Shown piece by piece: positions 45,643 to 58,700 of a DNA stretch of 64,000 bases (position 1 is its first letter; every line of letters starts with the position of its first letter). A program made the position numbers and the translations under genes. The DNA is from Cinclus cinclus (taxonomy: Eukaryota; Chordata; Aves; Passeriformes; Cinclidae): contig NC_085047.1 of NCBI RefSeq assembly GCF_963662255.1, positions 113,308,214 to 113,372,213 on the forward strand. The letters run 5' to 3'. Below the pieces are notes generated by a model. The model saw only the letters and a program-made list of their open reading frames with translations, made no database searches and was not told where the DNA came from.

Positions 45643-48600
45643 AACAAAGTGTGGCTTTGCTGGTCCGAGCACACTTGGGCTGGATTATTCATCAGCAGGA
45701 TGAAGCACATTTCACAGCTAGGTGGGGAAATCCTCGGTGCTGGGCTGTGTCTATGCACAAAGTTGTGGAAGGTGTTTTACCTGGTCACAGCTGTCAGAAT
45801 TTTACTATAATCCTCTATCAACTCCAAATGGATGTTGTGCTCAGATTGGATGAGGCTTTTGTAAATAAACAGGAGAAAAAGGAGTTGCTATTAGAGAGAA
45901 AATACTTGTGGAATATGTGTGTGCTGAGTAAGCTCATCTTAATAATTAAATAGCAATTGCTTTAGTAGCTCTTCCTTTGTTTTGTAGTTGGACTCCCAGT
46001 GGAAGTAAGAGGCAGGTAAGCTGTAGATACAAGAAGAGATTGTGATGAATTACACAATCACAGAGCTTTTTGTGAATATGCTTTTGTGAGTATCTTGTAG
46101 TTAAATTAAAATTAATATTTTATCCTTAGATAAATTAATGTGAAAATAGATTTTTTAAATGTATTTTTGTACCGGAAGTCTTTTGACATTAAATCAGGAG
46201 TAATAAATGCACACACTGCAGGTAAATCTAGTAGTGTTTTATGTGTAGGTTTAGTGTTCTGTTCTGACTTTGCTCAAACTGACAAACATGTTCTGACTAA
46301 AATTTTCCACTGGCGTTATGCTGATCCTCTTTAGGGGAAGTTTGGAGCAAATTTAAGCTAATGTTTTTATAAACCTTGTTATCAAAAAAACCCAAATTAT
46401 GTGGCCATCTCTTGGGTGAAAGGGGTTCCAACATCCCTTTCTCTCAGATACGTAGAATTGTAATTTCTTAAGAATATTTTGTTTACCTGTGGAAAGTCCA
46501 CCCACCCTGACTGGATGGGGACCATTTCAAGAACTGTCATTTACATGTTCTCATAGGGGCTTGCAGGGAAATGTCACAAATTAGAACTTCTGGTGTTTCC
46601 AGCTGCAGCGCCAGACCAGGATTCCATGGGAATTTCCCCCCTTGTTAGCTCCCCTGATTCTGCTTTAATGTTCAAGGTAACTTACTCTTCAGTAACTTAC
46701 CCTTACATATTAGTATTCTTATTGAATATAAAACAGGCAGCAGCTTTTAAGAAGTTCCCAGAGTCCTTTTTGTGGTATACATTCAGTGATAAATGCAAAC
46801 CTTTGTGCTTCCTGCTCCTGCTGTGTAGGTTCCAAGTACCCGGGTGATACTCTGCCACATCCATCTCACACTGAGAACCCTCTGGATCAGTAGAAGCTGG
46901 ATATGACTAAGAAATTAGGTTTTCTGAGATCATAGGGTGGGTTTTTTTTGTTTTTTTGTGTGTGTGTGTGATGCTAGAGAATACTTGCACACAGAGAATT
47001 AAATACTCTGATCATCTCTGAAGTGATGGCTGATCACACTTTCCTCACAATTAGGAGCAGGTCAACATTTAAAAGGACAACTTCACAGAAAGCCTTGAGC
47101 TTTTTTACTCTATTGAAGTTGTTTTGAACTTCAGGATGTGTGAAGCAGTTACTGTTAAAAACCAGCCCTCTGTAGCTTTCAGGGTTTTGAAATTCACTTG
47201 ATCTGCAGAATGGTAATAACTTCAGTGTGTGACCAAGTGTGGACTCAGAGGGGAGAGGAAGTTGGGCTGTAATCAGCACAGGGTTTGTTCTGCGCTGGGA
47301 GGGGCTGCGCTCTGAGTCACATGCTGCAGTTGCAACAATTTCAGCTCTCATTAAACTTTTGAGCAACTGAGCCTCTTCATTTTGAAATCTGTCCCATGTA
47401 ATGATCTGAGATCTTCAGAAAGCAGTAAAAGTCTTCAGAAGTAGCAAAGCCATTTGCTGCCAGTGAAAGACTGCAATATGTTCTGCTTTAAAATAGGTGT
47501 CTGTGCAGGGGGGATTTCCTTCCCTAATATTTGTTGTCGTTTAATATTAGTCTTTGTACTGTAATGTTTCCAATTTTTTCCCTATTGATAATATTAAAGA
47601 CATCAGTCCTCTTATATTTTCTTTCAATCAGCAGTGAAATAAAAATAAATTTGTTGTCTTATTGACTACTTTATGTATTTTGCTGTTCTGGCACAGTTCA
47701 GGCATATTTTATGAACAAAGAAAGAAAATGTTGAGCAAGTCTTCAGTCTTCCTAAGACCCTTCCATGTCCATCCCCATCAGTTCATCAGTCTTGTTGGCC
47801 ATCATAAGTTTTAAAATTCCCTGGTCCTGGTTGTTGAGGGGTTTTCACTCTGAGATGTAGTGAAACACCATATCTTTCTTGTGCAAATTCTTTCCATGCA
47901 GTTTGTGATGAAAAGACATGAAAATTCCTTTGGCCATTTTTTTTTTCTTTTTTTTTTTCCTTTTTTTTTTTTTTTTCCCCCAAATACTGGAAAACTTTTA
48001 CTTTGATATTAATTTGTATACAATTAAATTGCAGCCTTTGGGAAAAGAAGAAATATTTTCCCCTGTTTTGTCTGGGAGCATTACTCTCTTTATCCAAGGT
48101 TTATCCTACCTCAGTGTAACATTTAGGTTGCAATTCATTCCCATCTGACAAGTTGTGGTTACTGCAGGGACAGTTCTGGCCCAGGGCACAGTGAGTGTCC
48201 ACCCCCTCACAGTCTGCTCTGGACACACTTGTGAGTATCTTCAGAGCATTTCTTCAGAACAGTGTACTGGGGCCAGTAAATATGCTCACAAAGCCCCTTT
48301 TAATGTAACTTAAAAGCCGTGGAAGGAAAAGCAGCAGAATTGCAGTGATTTCTAATCACTGCCACACTCAGTCTGTCATAACCTAAAGGAATTTGTTTTT
48401 TCTGTACCAAGACATAACTCTGAGTACAGAGTTGTTGAGGTTAAGGGCCGAATTTCTTGGAATTCCAGTAAAAATATGATCATCTCCATTCTCATAAATA
48501 CTTTTGAGGAGTAAAGAAAATACAGTGCTCTTGTTCATAGAGCTAGATTTTTAAATTATTTTTTTAACTATGTAAGATAACCTGTTTTCATTTGCTTGTG

Positions 48601-50024
48601 GACTTGGAGTAAACTGAACATCTTCCATGTGCTGTTTGTGAGCTTGTAAATTTCTTAAGGTAAAACTCAGGTAAAATTGCTGTTGTCTTTCTTGTTTCCT
48701 ATGTCATATTCATCCCAGAGTCAGTGATGGCTGAATGACCTTTTCTTTGGATCCCTTCAGTGGGAGAAAGATACCTGCATTCCCTGAATCATAACTTTCT
48801 CACTCGGCAAGTTTTTAGACTCAGCTTTTATATTCTGCTTTTATATTTATATTTATTTTCCAGATTAAGTGTATGGCCTTTCCCCCTCATGCTTCATTTT
48901 CTTAAAGAAACCTTGGTGTAAAAACTATTCAGTTGATAGAAAAGTACCATACATGGATATGTGACTTCTCATCCAAAATATACTGTGCCTGTAAAAAGCA
49001 CCATTATAGTAATAGAAATACAACCACAATTAGGTTTTGTCATTTTTACTACACCAGCAAAATTAAAAGCTGTATGTTGACAAGTTTTTATTGTGAATTA
49101 GGCCAATTAATGTGTCTCATCTAGTAAAGCAGATAACTGAATATTATTCCATTTGATAAGTATATCTCAGCATTGCCAATAAAACAATAAAGTTAACCAG
49201 TAGAAATAGTACAAGTGTACACATTTGGTCTACAGTTCTTCAAATTTCATGCATCTCTTACCAAAGAAATGGCAAGAAATATTTCTGGGGATGGGATTTC
49301 TGTAGGTGTTTAAATTTGATGGCTGTCAAGCCTTTCAGACTTGTCCCATCAGAGAATTTATTTGCGACATTACAAAGCAAATGTTGCTTTGTATTTTGCA
49401 TTACAAAACAAACATTTCAAGGGAACGAAAGATGAACTCCTAGGGAAGGGCGTTTTTAAACTTTTTAATATTTTCATTTACTTTACAGCAAATTGGAGGC
49501 TGAGTTAGACACCTTTCAGTCGAGGCATGGAGGCAGTGACAAATATGAAATTGTGTTTGATATGATTTAATCTTCACTGAATGTTTTAGGAAGTACTTTG
49601 AGAGCTCCCAGCCAGCATTTCCCTGCCCTGTCCCTTCCATCCTGTAGCTGGATCTGCTCCCTGCTCTGACACAAGGCAGCCTTTCCTCGGAGGGGGAGGA
49701 GACACGGGCTACTCCTTGCAGGAGCAGTCCCTCGTTATACTGCTCTGAGGAAGATGCAATTGCACCCTCAACTGCTGCTGGGTTGTAAACAAGAATGGGA
49801 ATGACAAGAGGAGCTTTGTAGTCTGACGTTCTGTAGTTTGCTGCACGTCAGGGGGAGCTGTTTTAAGTGTCAGAACGTGAAACTGGGGGTATGATCTGAA
49901 TGTGAATAGTAGCCTCTAAGTGAACTTCATGTCTGTGTCAGGGTAACTGCTAATTATTTGTCTATAGTGTAGGGCAAAATAGACTGCAGAATACTGAAAC
50001 TAAGAGTAGGTTCAGATTACATAT

Positions 50025-50222
50025 TAGAAAAAAATTCTTTGCTGTGAGGATGGTGAAGCACTGGCACAGCTTGCCCCATGTCTTGAAATAGTTCAAGGCC
50101 AGGTTGGATGGGGCTCTGAGCAACCTGGTCTAGTGCGAGGCATCCCTGCCCATGGCAAGGGGGTTAGAACTGGATGATCCTTAAGGTCCCTTCCCAAACC
50201 ATTCTGTGATTCTATGATTATA
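50025..50222 (+). mobile_element. CR1 LINE 3' end
   Basis: AAAAAATTCTTTGCTGTGAG, then AAGGCCAGGTTGGATGGGGC, GAACTGGATGATCCTTAAGG and a terminal ATTCTGTGATTCTATGATT. This is standard CR1 on the plus strand, in ZBTB21 intron 1. Confidence 0.95.
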
Positions 50223-51904
50223 AGATTTCTTCTTTCTCTTGCCTTAGATTTCTGCTTTTATGTGTATGGATGATTAATAGGTAGAAATTAGTCCATGAAA
50301 TTCACACAGTAGCAAGCATATTATTTATCTGATTTTATGGCTGTCTTCATACCAGTCTCTCTGTGCTGCTGACCTATTGGAAATGAGAAACGTTTGTCTT
50401 CATGGAGAAAGTTCACTGTGCTGTCTGCAGTGGAAAATAGCAATAGTAGTGAGATCTCATTTCATTAAACCCAGGAAGATGGAATCTCCCAAACTTGCAG
50501 CAAGAGATTGTTTAAGTATTTTGATAGAAAAAGGTTATAGAAATGCAAACAATATTCCTAAGTGGGTTTGCAGCTTTTACCTACAGGTTTTGGGGGTATG
50601 TAGGGGGATGTGTAAATCTGTATGTGCTATGGGAGAGTATCTGTGTTCCAAAGGCTCTTGATTGGAGAAGAGACATTTTATAAATGATTGTCGAGCTCAA
50701 GTCATAAAATCCAGCATAGTGTCCTTGAGTAGAAGCTGAAGCAATGTAGGTTCCTTTTTCATCTGGACTTGTGGCAAGTAAGGGAACATTCTACTCTTTT
50801 GGTGTCTGAAAAAGCACCAGAATTGTCAGCGCTATCAGATGCTCAGGAAAGCACTCGAATGCAACTTTCCTGCATTTTCCAGGGGATGCTCCAAGAGGTC
50901 ACTTACATTTTTTAGCTGAGTCTTATAATCCACATTTCTTTGCTTTTTTAAGTGGATTTGTCCCTGCCATGCTTCTTGTGTGTTTTCCCTGTTTAAACCC
51001 CGGTTCAGTCTCTATCTCTTCTGTATGTTTCCTCCTCCATCCTCATGTTCTCTGCTTCCACCTGCACTTTCTCACATCACTGACAGCTCCTTGCTGCAAT
51101 ACTGCATCTCATTGAGAATTTCTGAATCTTATCTTTCCCACTGCCCCCCAGCACACTGTTAAAATGGAGCTTTAGCTGACAATAATTTCCTCATCACAGA
51201 AGTCAGAATGTGACATCAACATCTCTTACTTGCTCATATATTTGAGGGTGTAGCTGTTACAGTGAAATCTCGCAGAAATATCTGCCTGATTCTATCTGTA
51301 AAGTTTCAGCTATAAAGTCAGTGGTTTCATTGTTTCTAAAGTTGAAATTTCAGATGGAGGAAGCTGATGGAACAACTGTGACAAAGAATGGGCAGGTGCA
51401 TGGCCTCTCTTGCTGGAGCCCTGATGTTCATTTGACCTCTCTGTGGGTTGATTAATCTTCCTATCCTAGAAAATAGCAAACAGATCTAAAAATCTGGAAT
51501 GATTTTGTTTATTTTTTATTGTTTCCTGCTTAATTTTAAGGAATTGAATCAACTCACTGGGAGATCAGATGAGCAGCAGACCTGGTAAAAGGAAGGGGCA
51601 CAGGGCTGGGAGGGAGAGATGTGAGAGTAAGGAGCAGAGGAAAGGAAGGGGAACTCCCTCTTCAGAGAGAAGTTGCTGTTGAAGATCAAGAAACTGTTGG
51701 GCCTAAGGTTAAGCTTTTTCACCCTTCCCTCATGAAGAGCTTTCTGGAGATTTATTTTACAAAAGTTATTTTGAAATAGTAGAGGCATCTTTTTCTATCC
51801 TTGATAAAAATATAAAACCAATCTTATACCAAGTATGGTACTTAGGCTTTTGAAATCTAGTTTTCTGAGATCAGTGGAGGGCTCTTGAAGGAGGGAATTA
51901 GAGG

Positions 51905-52303
51905 ACAGGAACATTTCTTCTGAGGGAAGGCTCAGGGAGCTGGGCCTGCTCAGCCTGGAGAAGGGATGACTGAGAGGGGACTCATTAACGTGTATAAATA
52001 TCTAAAGGGGAGGTGTCAAGAGAATGGATCAGACTCTTCTCTGTGGTACCTAGAAACAGGATAAGAAGTGATGCCCAGGATTTCCACCTGAATGTGAGAA
52101 AGAACTTCTTCCCTGTGCAGTGAGTGAGAACGGGGACAGATTGTCCAGAGAGGCTGTGGAGTCTCCCTCACTGGAGATATTCCAGAACCATTTGGACACA
52201 ACCCTGTGCCGTGTGCTCTGGGTGACCCTGCTTGAGCAGGGAGGTGGCAGCAGACGAGCCACTGTGGTTCCTTCCAGCCTGACCCGTCCTGTGGTTCCGT
52301 GAA
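51905..52303 (+). mobile_element. CR1 LINE 3' part, intron copy B
   Basis: Begins near GACAGGAACATTTC and includes CTGGGCCTGCTCAGCCTGGA and AGAGGGGACTCATTAACGTG, then the block shared with copy A, ending CCGTCCTGTGGTTCC. It is longer at the 5' side than copy A. Confidence 0.9.
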
Positions 52304-52472
52304 GGCTGATGCTAAAATCTCTTCTTGGCCTCCCCAAGGTTCCTGCTGCACTGGTCCTTCCTGGGTCTGGAGCCTAAATTTAGTCACTGTTCCTCCTGAG
52401 GACCAGAAGTTGCTATGGCATGAGTCACCTGCATACAACAGTGTGAGATTTTCTGATGTACTCCTGCTGTTT

Positions 52473-52497
52473 CCATGATGTCATCAGAACATCATGG
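52473..52497. repeat. 9-bp inverted repeat
   Basis: CCATGATGT and ACATCATGG flank a 7-nt loop, giving a perfect hairpin stem. A 20-nt-plus A run with AG repeats follows at 52538-52567. It is probably incidental. Confidence 0.8.
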
Positions 52498-55410
52498 GAG
52501 AAAAGAAGTGTTTCCAGTCAGTAGTGAAGGTGGCTGGAAAAAAAAAAAAAAAAAAAAGAGAGAGAGAATAAAAGCAGATTATCTGGAGGAAAGATCTTAG
52601 GTAGCTAATCACAAAACAATCTATAGCTGAGAAGTAGGAGTACCCAAACACCTGGAACCAAATTTGGTATTACAGGAGACTGCCAGAGTGTATCTACACG
52701 TGGTGCTAGGGTAACTTTAGTGTGGGGTTAAGCAGAGGCAGCTAAGCACTTGCTTTGGGGAACTAGTTCTTGTCCTCCTATGGCTGTTCCTATTGCCTCT
52801 TTAGTTATGCCAATTCAATAGCTCCCGTTGTGGTTTACTATAAAAAAGTGAGCAGCATTTGAAAAGGAATTATGTTGGGGCTTTATTTATTGTCTGTTCT
52901 GCTAAGTCATACAGGCCTGCAAATATTTACTGGCACAGCTGAAGGAGGAGTGACCTGCAGTGTGCAGGTAAGATGAACGCAGGAGTGCAGGGAACACTTG
53001 GATCAACGTAGTTACTGAAAAGTGTTCATGTAGTAAAATTTTAACATGTACTTTGGGTTAGTTTTTTTGGGTTTTTTTTCAGCTTCTAAGTATTTCAGGC
53101 TTTCACATAATCTGGGTAAACATCTTAAATGGCTGCAAAACAATTCTGGTGTGTTTCTTGCTATGGTTTGCTTAATTTCTGCCTGTTTTGTCTAAAGGCT
53201 ATTAAGCTGAAAGTCAAGCACTTGAATTAGGAAATACCAGGATTAAAGCTGCCTTTGGAGGATTGATTTGGTGCTCTGCCATTTGTGTACGTTGCTGCCT
53301 TGGTTACTGTTAAAGTGACAGAGTTACATTGCACTGGAGCCTCCTTCCCTGTGCTCTGAGCCTGACAGCGAGGGATGTTTATGTCTGCGGTGTTTAATAC
53401 CATGAGCTGAAGTTGTTGTCGGAATGAAGAAAGAAACTGGCCAGAAGGATGGGTGACTGTTGGATTGTGCTTTAGTCCTGCAGATTTTACAGCACTCTCT
53501 ACTGGTTACAGGGCATTGCTGTGTTGTGTGGGCAGAGGAACACATAGTAATTACATGCTGTTTATTCTGCTAGTTTTAAAAACACAAGAGCAAAGCAGAT
53601 TAAAGTGAAAGATCTTAAAGTGTTTCAAAACATTTGACTAATACACTGTATTTCCATTGTGTCACTGAAGTGTGGGCTATGCAGCAGCTTCTACTGGATG
53701 TCTCTACACCACAGTTAAAATTTCCTAAGCTCTGTTGATCTCCTACCTCCATTTACCATCTGCAGCTTGCATCCCAGAGGAATCATTTGAGTTTGCAAAC
53801 TCACTTTCTTCCAGGTGAAAGGAAAGGGAAAGATGCCCTCCTGGAGCACTTGCACCTCTGTAAGTGTTAATGGGTGCTCAGACCAGGAAACTGGATTTGG
53901 GCCAGTCACACTGCCACTTCAAATTTCAGTGGCATCCACAAAGGAGGAGAGCAATGAGGCACCACCACTTCCATCCTCCCAGTATTCTTAAGTAAAACAT
54001 AGAGGGCAAAACAAGCCAGATTGCTTTCTCAAATTAAGTTTGACTGCACTGCTTTTTATAGATGGAGGTGTGGGGGAATGATGTATTATAGCTATCTAAG
54101 GTGAATTAAGGATAAATTAGTGTTTATGAAATGACACTGAAGTACTGAAAGACTCAGTAAAGACTGATCTGGTGAGGAAACAGCATTCTGATTTTGCTGT
54201 TGCCATGTCACTATGAACTCAATTGGTATTTTTAGGTGTAGAAGTGGTAGCTGAGTCCTTGATATGATCAGTGCCCTGAGACATTGCATGCAGCATCCTT
54301 TTAAGTTATTTCTCAATAGTACCAATTTAGACTTTGATCACTTATTTATACCCATTAGTTTTAATATTTACCACCCTCATTTATTAACCGTGGGGTTATA
54401 GCTTCTCAGTTTTGTTTTTTATTTTAATAAACTTTAAGTTTTGCTTGTAAGCTGATGAACAGTGAAACCTTTTTGTTGTGGTTGCATACATCATGTACAA
54501 ATGAAACTAAAAAGTAGTTTCTCAAATAAGCTGTAAAAATAAGAGGATTGCTTTTAACAGACACATCATCGACTTATTTAGCCACCATGGAGGCAGTGTA
54601 GAGAGTGTCCATGAAAAAAATAAGAGAATTTAATATTATTGATTTCTCCGTGTGTGTTCTTATGCACAGATACATAAATTGTGACTCCTGCCACAGAGGG
54701 TCTTTGTTTAACTTAAAATCTGGTTATCTTCTTTTGTTAAGCTCTCATCAGGAGCAGTATATTGAGTTATCACAACATCCTGCAGTATGGAGTGGGCTGT
54801 GTTTTGAAGCATATGGATCATGGAGATTTCTGCACTGCAGCTTAATTTGTACTTATTGTACTTTTGGATGCAGTTAAGGGTAACTGTTCCTCAGATATAT
54901 GGGTTGAGGGCATAAAGTGTTCTAATGCTAATGAATGAAATGGGGATTTCAGTTCTCTGATTGCTTTTCATCCTGAGCAAAGCAATGCAGGGATACTTCA
55001 GTGAAAACTGACATTTCCCAGATCCTGCCAGTGCAGTTTTAATTGACACATACAGTTAGTAGTAGATTTTAATAGCACTTACTAAGCGTAAGTAAATGTG
55101 ATACATTTATATTACAGACAATAATCCTGTTTCCTTTTCCCTTCCCAGTATTAGTGCCCTTTCCATCATCCTATTAAAAGCGACAACAAAACCCTCTTAA
55201 TTTATCTAGTCAGCAGGAGACTGTCAGGGTTGCTTAGCATCAGAAAGGTGAGTTGCTATAACTAAGCTTTAGATACCTGATCCAAGAGTTTATCAATCCA
55301 GTTGTCAAGATAGATCTTCATAAAGCTGAAGCAGAAAAAGAGATCATCAAGAGTGAAATGACTGAACTGCTCCTCCCTGTGGAGAGGTTTATTACAGGAA
55401 GAGAACGCAG

Positions 55411-55478
55411 CCCATCCATCCATCCATCATCCATCCATCCATCCATCCATCCATCCATCCATCCATCCATCCATCCCC
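55411..55478 (+). repeat. (ATCC)n microsatellite
   Basis: About 16 ATCC units with one single-base interruption near 55429. It is the reverse complement of the GGAT array at 44858-44918 and lies about 270 bp upstream of the ZBTB21 coding exon. Confidence 0.97.
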
Positions 55479-55762
55479 CAGTTAGTTAGGTGTAATATTC
55501 TTGGTGTAAGATTAGCAATTAAAAGGATATTTGAAAGTGGGCAAATGAGCTTGTTCTTCCCATGCCTGTGCTTTTGTGGAGCTACCGGAGGTGTTTTCAT
55601 TCCCAAACCTTTCCTCCACACAAGCTGTTTCTTCAATCACTGTTTGATGGTGGTTTAGGCAGTTTACAAAGTACAGGAGATGTGTTTACTTTGTCTCTAA
55701 CAGTTCATGTAAGGAAACCTACAGCTTTGTTGTTGTTGTTCTTTTTCAGGGACATCAGAATC

Positions 55763-58700
55763 ATGGAGGGGCTCTTGCATTACATAAATCCAGCACATGC
55801 CATTTCCCTCTTGAGCACCCTGAATGAGGAGCGTCTCAAGGGACAGCTGTGTGACGTTGTGCTGATCGTAGGAGACCAGAAATTCCGAGCTCATAAGAAT
55901 GTTCTGGCTGCCAGCAGTGAATACTTCCAGACTCTGTTCACAAATAAGGAGAATGAGTCTCAGTCAGTGTTTCAGCTTGACTTTTGTGAGCCTGATGCTT
56001 TTGATAATGTGTTGAACTACATTTATTCTTCATCCTTGTTCATTGAGAAAGGCAGCCTCGCAGCTGTGCAAGAACTGGGCTATAGTCTTGGAATATCTTT
56101 TCTTACAAACATTGTTTCCAAGAATCCTCAAGCTCCTTTTCCTTCTTGTCCTATTAAAAAAGTACTCTATCAAGATGAAGATGAAAGTAGTTCTCAGAAG
56201 AGAAGCGTCATCGTCTGTCAGAACAGAATTGAAGCGCAAGTGAAAAGTGTAAATCAAACACAGCATGACTTAAGCCATACTCCTAAACCTTCACCCTCTG
56301 TGTCTGTCAAAGCTAGCAGCAGACCACAGGTAACAAAACCAACTGAAACCCTTCACAACTTATCACTGACTGAAAGGAGGTGGCTGAAAGAAGGCCCTGT
56401 GAGCTATACAAAGGTTCATGAAACTTGTGCAACTGTGGAGGATCAGAGCAGAGGTGCTTTAGTGAAAAGGAACATGGTGCTGCCTCAGATCTCTTTATCT
56501 GAGAAAGAAATGGCAGGCGGCGATCCAGGAAGCAGCGCTCAGCTTCTGAGAGGAAAAGTTGCAGAGGTGTCATTGAAAAGACCACGTCCACCAGTCTTGT
56601 CTCTGCGTGGGGCAGCAGAATCCACGTTTTTGTTGCGAGAGGCAGGAAAAGGAAATGGTCAAGGGGAAGACAGGAATTTGCTCTACTACTCCAAGTTAGG
56701 GCTGGTAATCCCATCTAGTGGGTCTGGCCCAGAAAACCAGAGTATTGACAGAAGTGGACCCCTTGTAAAAAGTCTCCTTCGAAGGTCACTGTCCATGGAT
56801 AGCCAAGTTCCTATTTACTCACCTTCTGTTGACCTAAAACCTGCACAGGTATCCTCCTGCTCCTCACCAGGAACCAGCGATTCCCAGAAGACATTTAATG
56901 TTGCATCCCAAAAGTCGTCCTCGAAAGAGTTATCGGAGAAGTGCGCCTCGGATGAGAAGCCACAGGTCGTACACCCACATCGCCTTAGGTCTTTCAGTGC
57001 CTCTCAGTCAACGGATCGGGAGGTCGCTTCCCCTCTCTCGGAGGTGCGGATCAAAACTGAGCCCAGCAGTCCCCTCTCAGATCCTGCTGAAATCATACGA
57101 GTTACAGTGGGTGATGCTTCAGCATTGGCAAACAAAGACTTTGCTTTTAAAACTGAGGATGACCATAAGGAGCCAAGCAGGCTTCCAGCAAAAAGGAGGT
57201 TCCAGGACGATAGGAGGCTACCATTCAAGAGGCTGAAGGCGGATGAGCAGGGTTCTCCTGGCTCAGAAGAGAACTTTGAGGAAGGCTCAAGCCCCACGCA
57301 CCTTGACGCTGATTTCCCTGATTCTGACGTCAGTAAAGATGAATACAGTGAGATGGAAGAAGCAAGACCAAATAAAAAATTTAAATGTAAACACTGCCTT
57401 AAAATTTTCAGATCAACAGCAGGTCTTCATCGCCATGTTAACATGTATCATAATCCAGAGAAGCCCTATGCTTGTGACATATGCCACAAGAGATTCCACA
57501 CCAATTTCAAAGTGTGGACGCACTGCCAGACACAACATGGAATCGTGAAGAATCCCTCACCAGCTTCCAGTTCACATGCCCTTTTGGATGAAAAGTTCCA
57601 AAGAAAACTGATCGATATAGTGAGGGAGAGAGAAATCAAAAAAGCTCTGATTGTGAAACTGAGACGTGGCAAGCAGAGCTTTCAGGGTCAGTCTGCTTCA
57701 CAAGCACAGCAAGTCATCAAAAGGAATTTAAGGTCGAGAACCAAAGGAGCCTATATTTGTACCTACTGTGGGAAAGCTTATCGTTTCCTCTCCCAATTCA
57801 AACAGCACATAAAAATGCACCCTGGGGAGAAACCCCTAGGAGTGAATAAGGCTCCTAAGCAGAAGGATCACATTAATATTGAAAACCCAGTGGAAAACAA
57901 GGAGGTTTATCAGTGCCGTCTCTGCAATGCCAAGCTCTCCTCACTCATTGAACAGGGAAACCATGAGAGACTCTGTAGAAATGCCACTGTCTGTCCTTAC
58001 TGCAGCCTTAGGTTTTCTTCTCCAGAGCTGAAGCACGAGCATGAAAGCAAGTGTGAGTACAAGAAGCTGACCTGCCTCGAGTGTATGCGCACCTTCAAAT
58101 CATCCTTTAGTATCTGGCGTCATCAGGTTGAAGTTCACAATCAGAACACAATGGCTCCATCAGAGAACTTTTCTTTGCCTCTCATGGATCACAATGGAGA
58201 AATCACCAGTTCGTCACGGCTGCCTCCGCAGTCGGAATCCAATAAAATGAACAATTTTGTTGCTGCAAAGGAGGATGGTGTGTTCAGTGATTCGTCAGAA
58301 CAAATCAATTTTGATTCTGAAGACTCTTCATGCCTGCCTGAAGACTTAAGTGTTTCCAAGCAGTTTAAAATCCAGATCAAAGAAGAGCCTGCAGATGATA
58401 TGGAGGACGAGGTCACCGAAACGAGCAGGGAACCTAAGGACGTAGTCTCCAAGAAAGATCCCAGTTTGTGGCCCTGTGAAAAGTGTGGGAAGATTTTCAC
58501 CCTACGCAAACAGCTGGAGCGTCACCAGGAGCTGCTGTGCTCCGTGAAGCCGTTCATTTGCCACGTGTGCAACAAGGCCTTCCGAACAAATTTCCGGCTC
58601 TGGAGCCACTTCCAGTCTCACATGTCGCAGGCTGCAGAGGAATCCACAAATAAAGAGCCTGAGATATGTCCACCAGCTAATTCCCCATCACCCCCACCCT

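Larger units (their letters stand above)
44488..55749 (+). other. ZBTB21: ZBTB21 intron 1
   Basis: About 11.3 kb between the GTGAGT donor and the CAG acceptor. It contains pyrimidine tracts, complementary GGAT and ATCC microsatellites near the two ends, three CR1 elements in the gene's orientation, and otherwise AT-rich unique sequence. In the stretches 45643-50024, 50223-51900 and 52570-55410 I see no supportable exon, RNA gene or further transposon. Confidence 0.6.

Noticed and set aside
45339..45758. Minus-strand open frame of 139 codons, similar to the one at 52016-52438
   Set aside because: The similarity exists because both are antisense readings of the two CR1 copies.
55562..55762. 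67-codon upstream extension of the ZBTB21 open frame
   Set aside because: It crosses a strong polypyrimidine-CAG acceptor at 55749. The family start MEGLLHYINPAHA at 55763 has good context, and the upstream residues have no homology.
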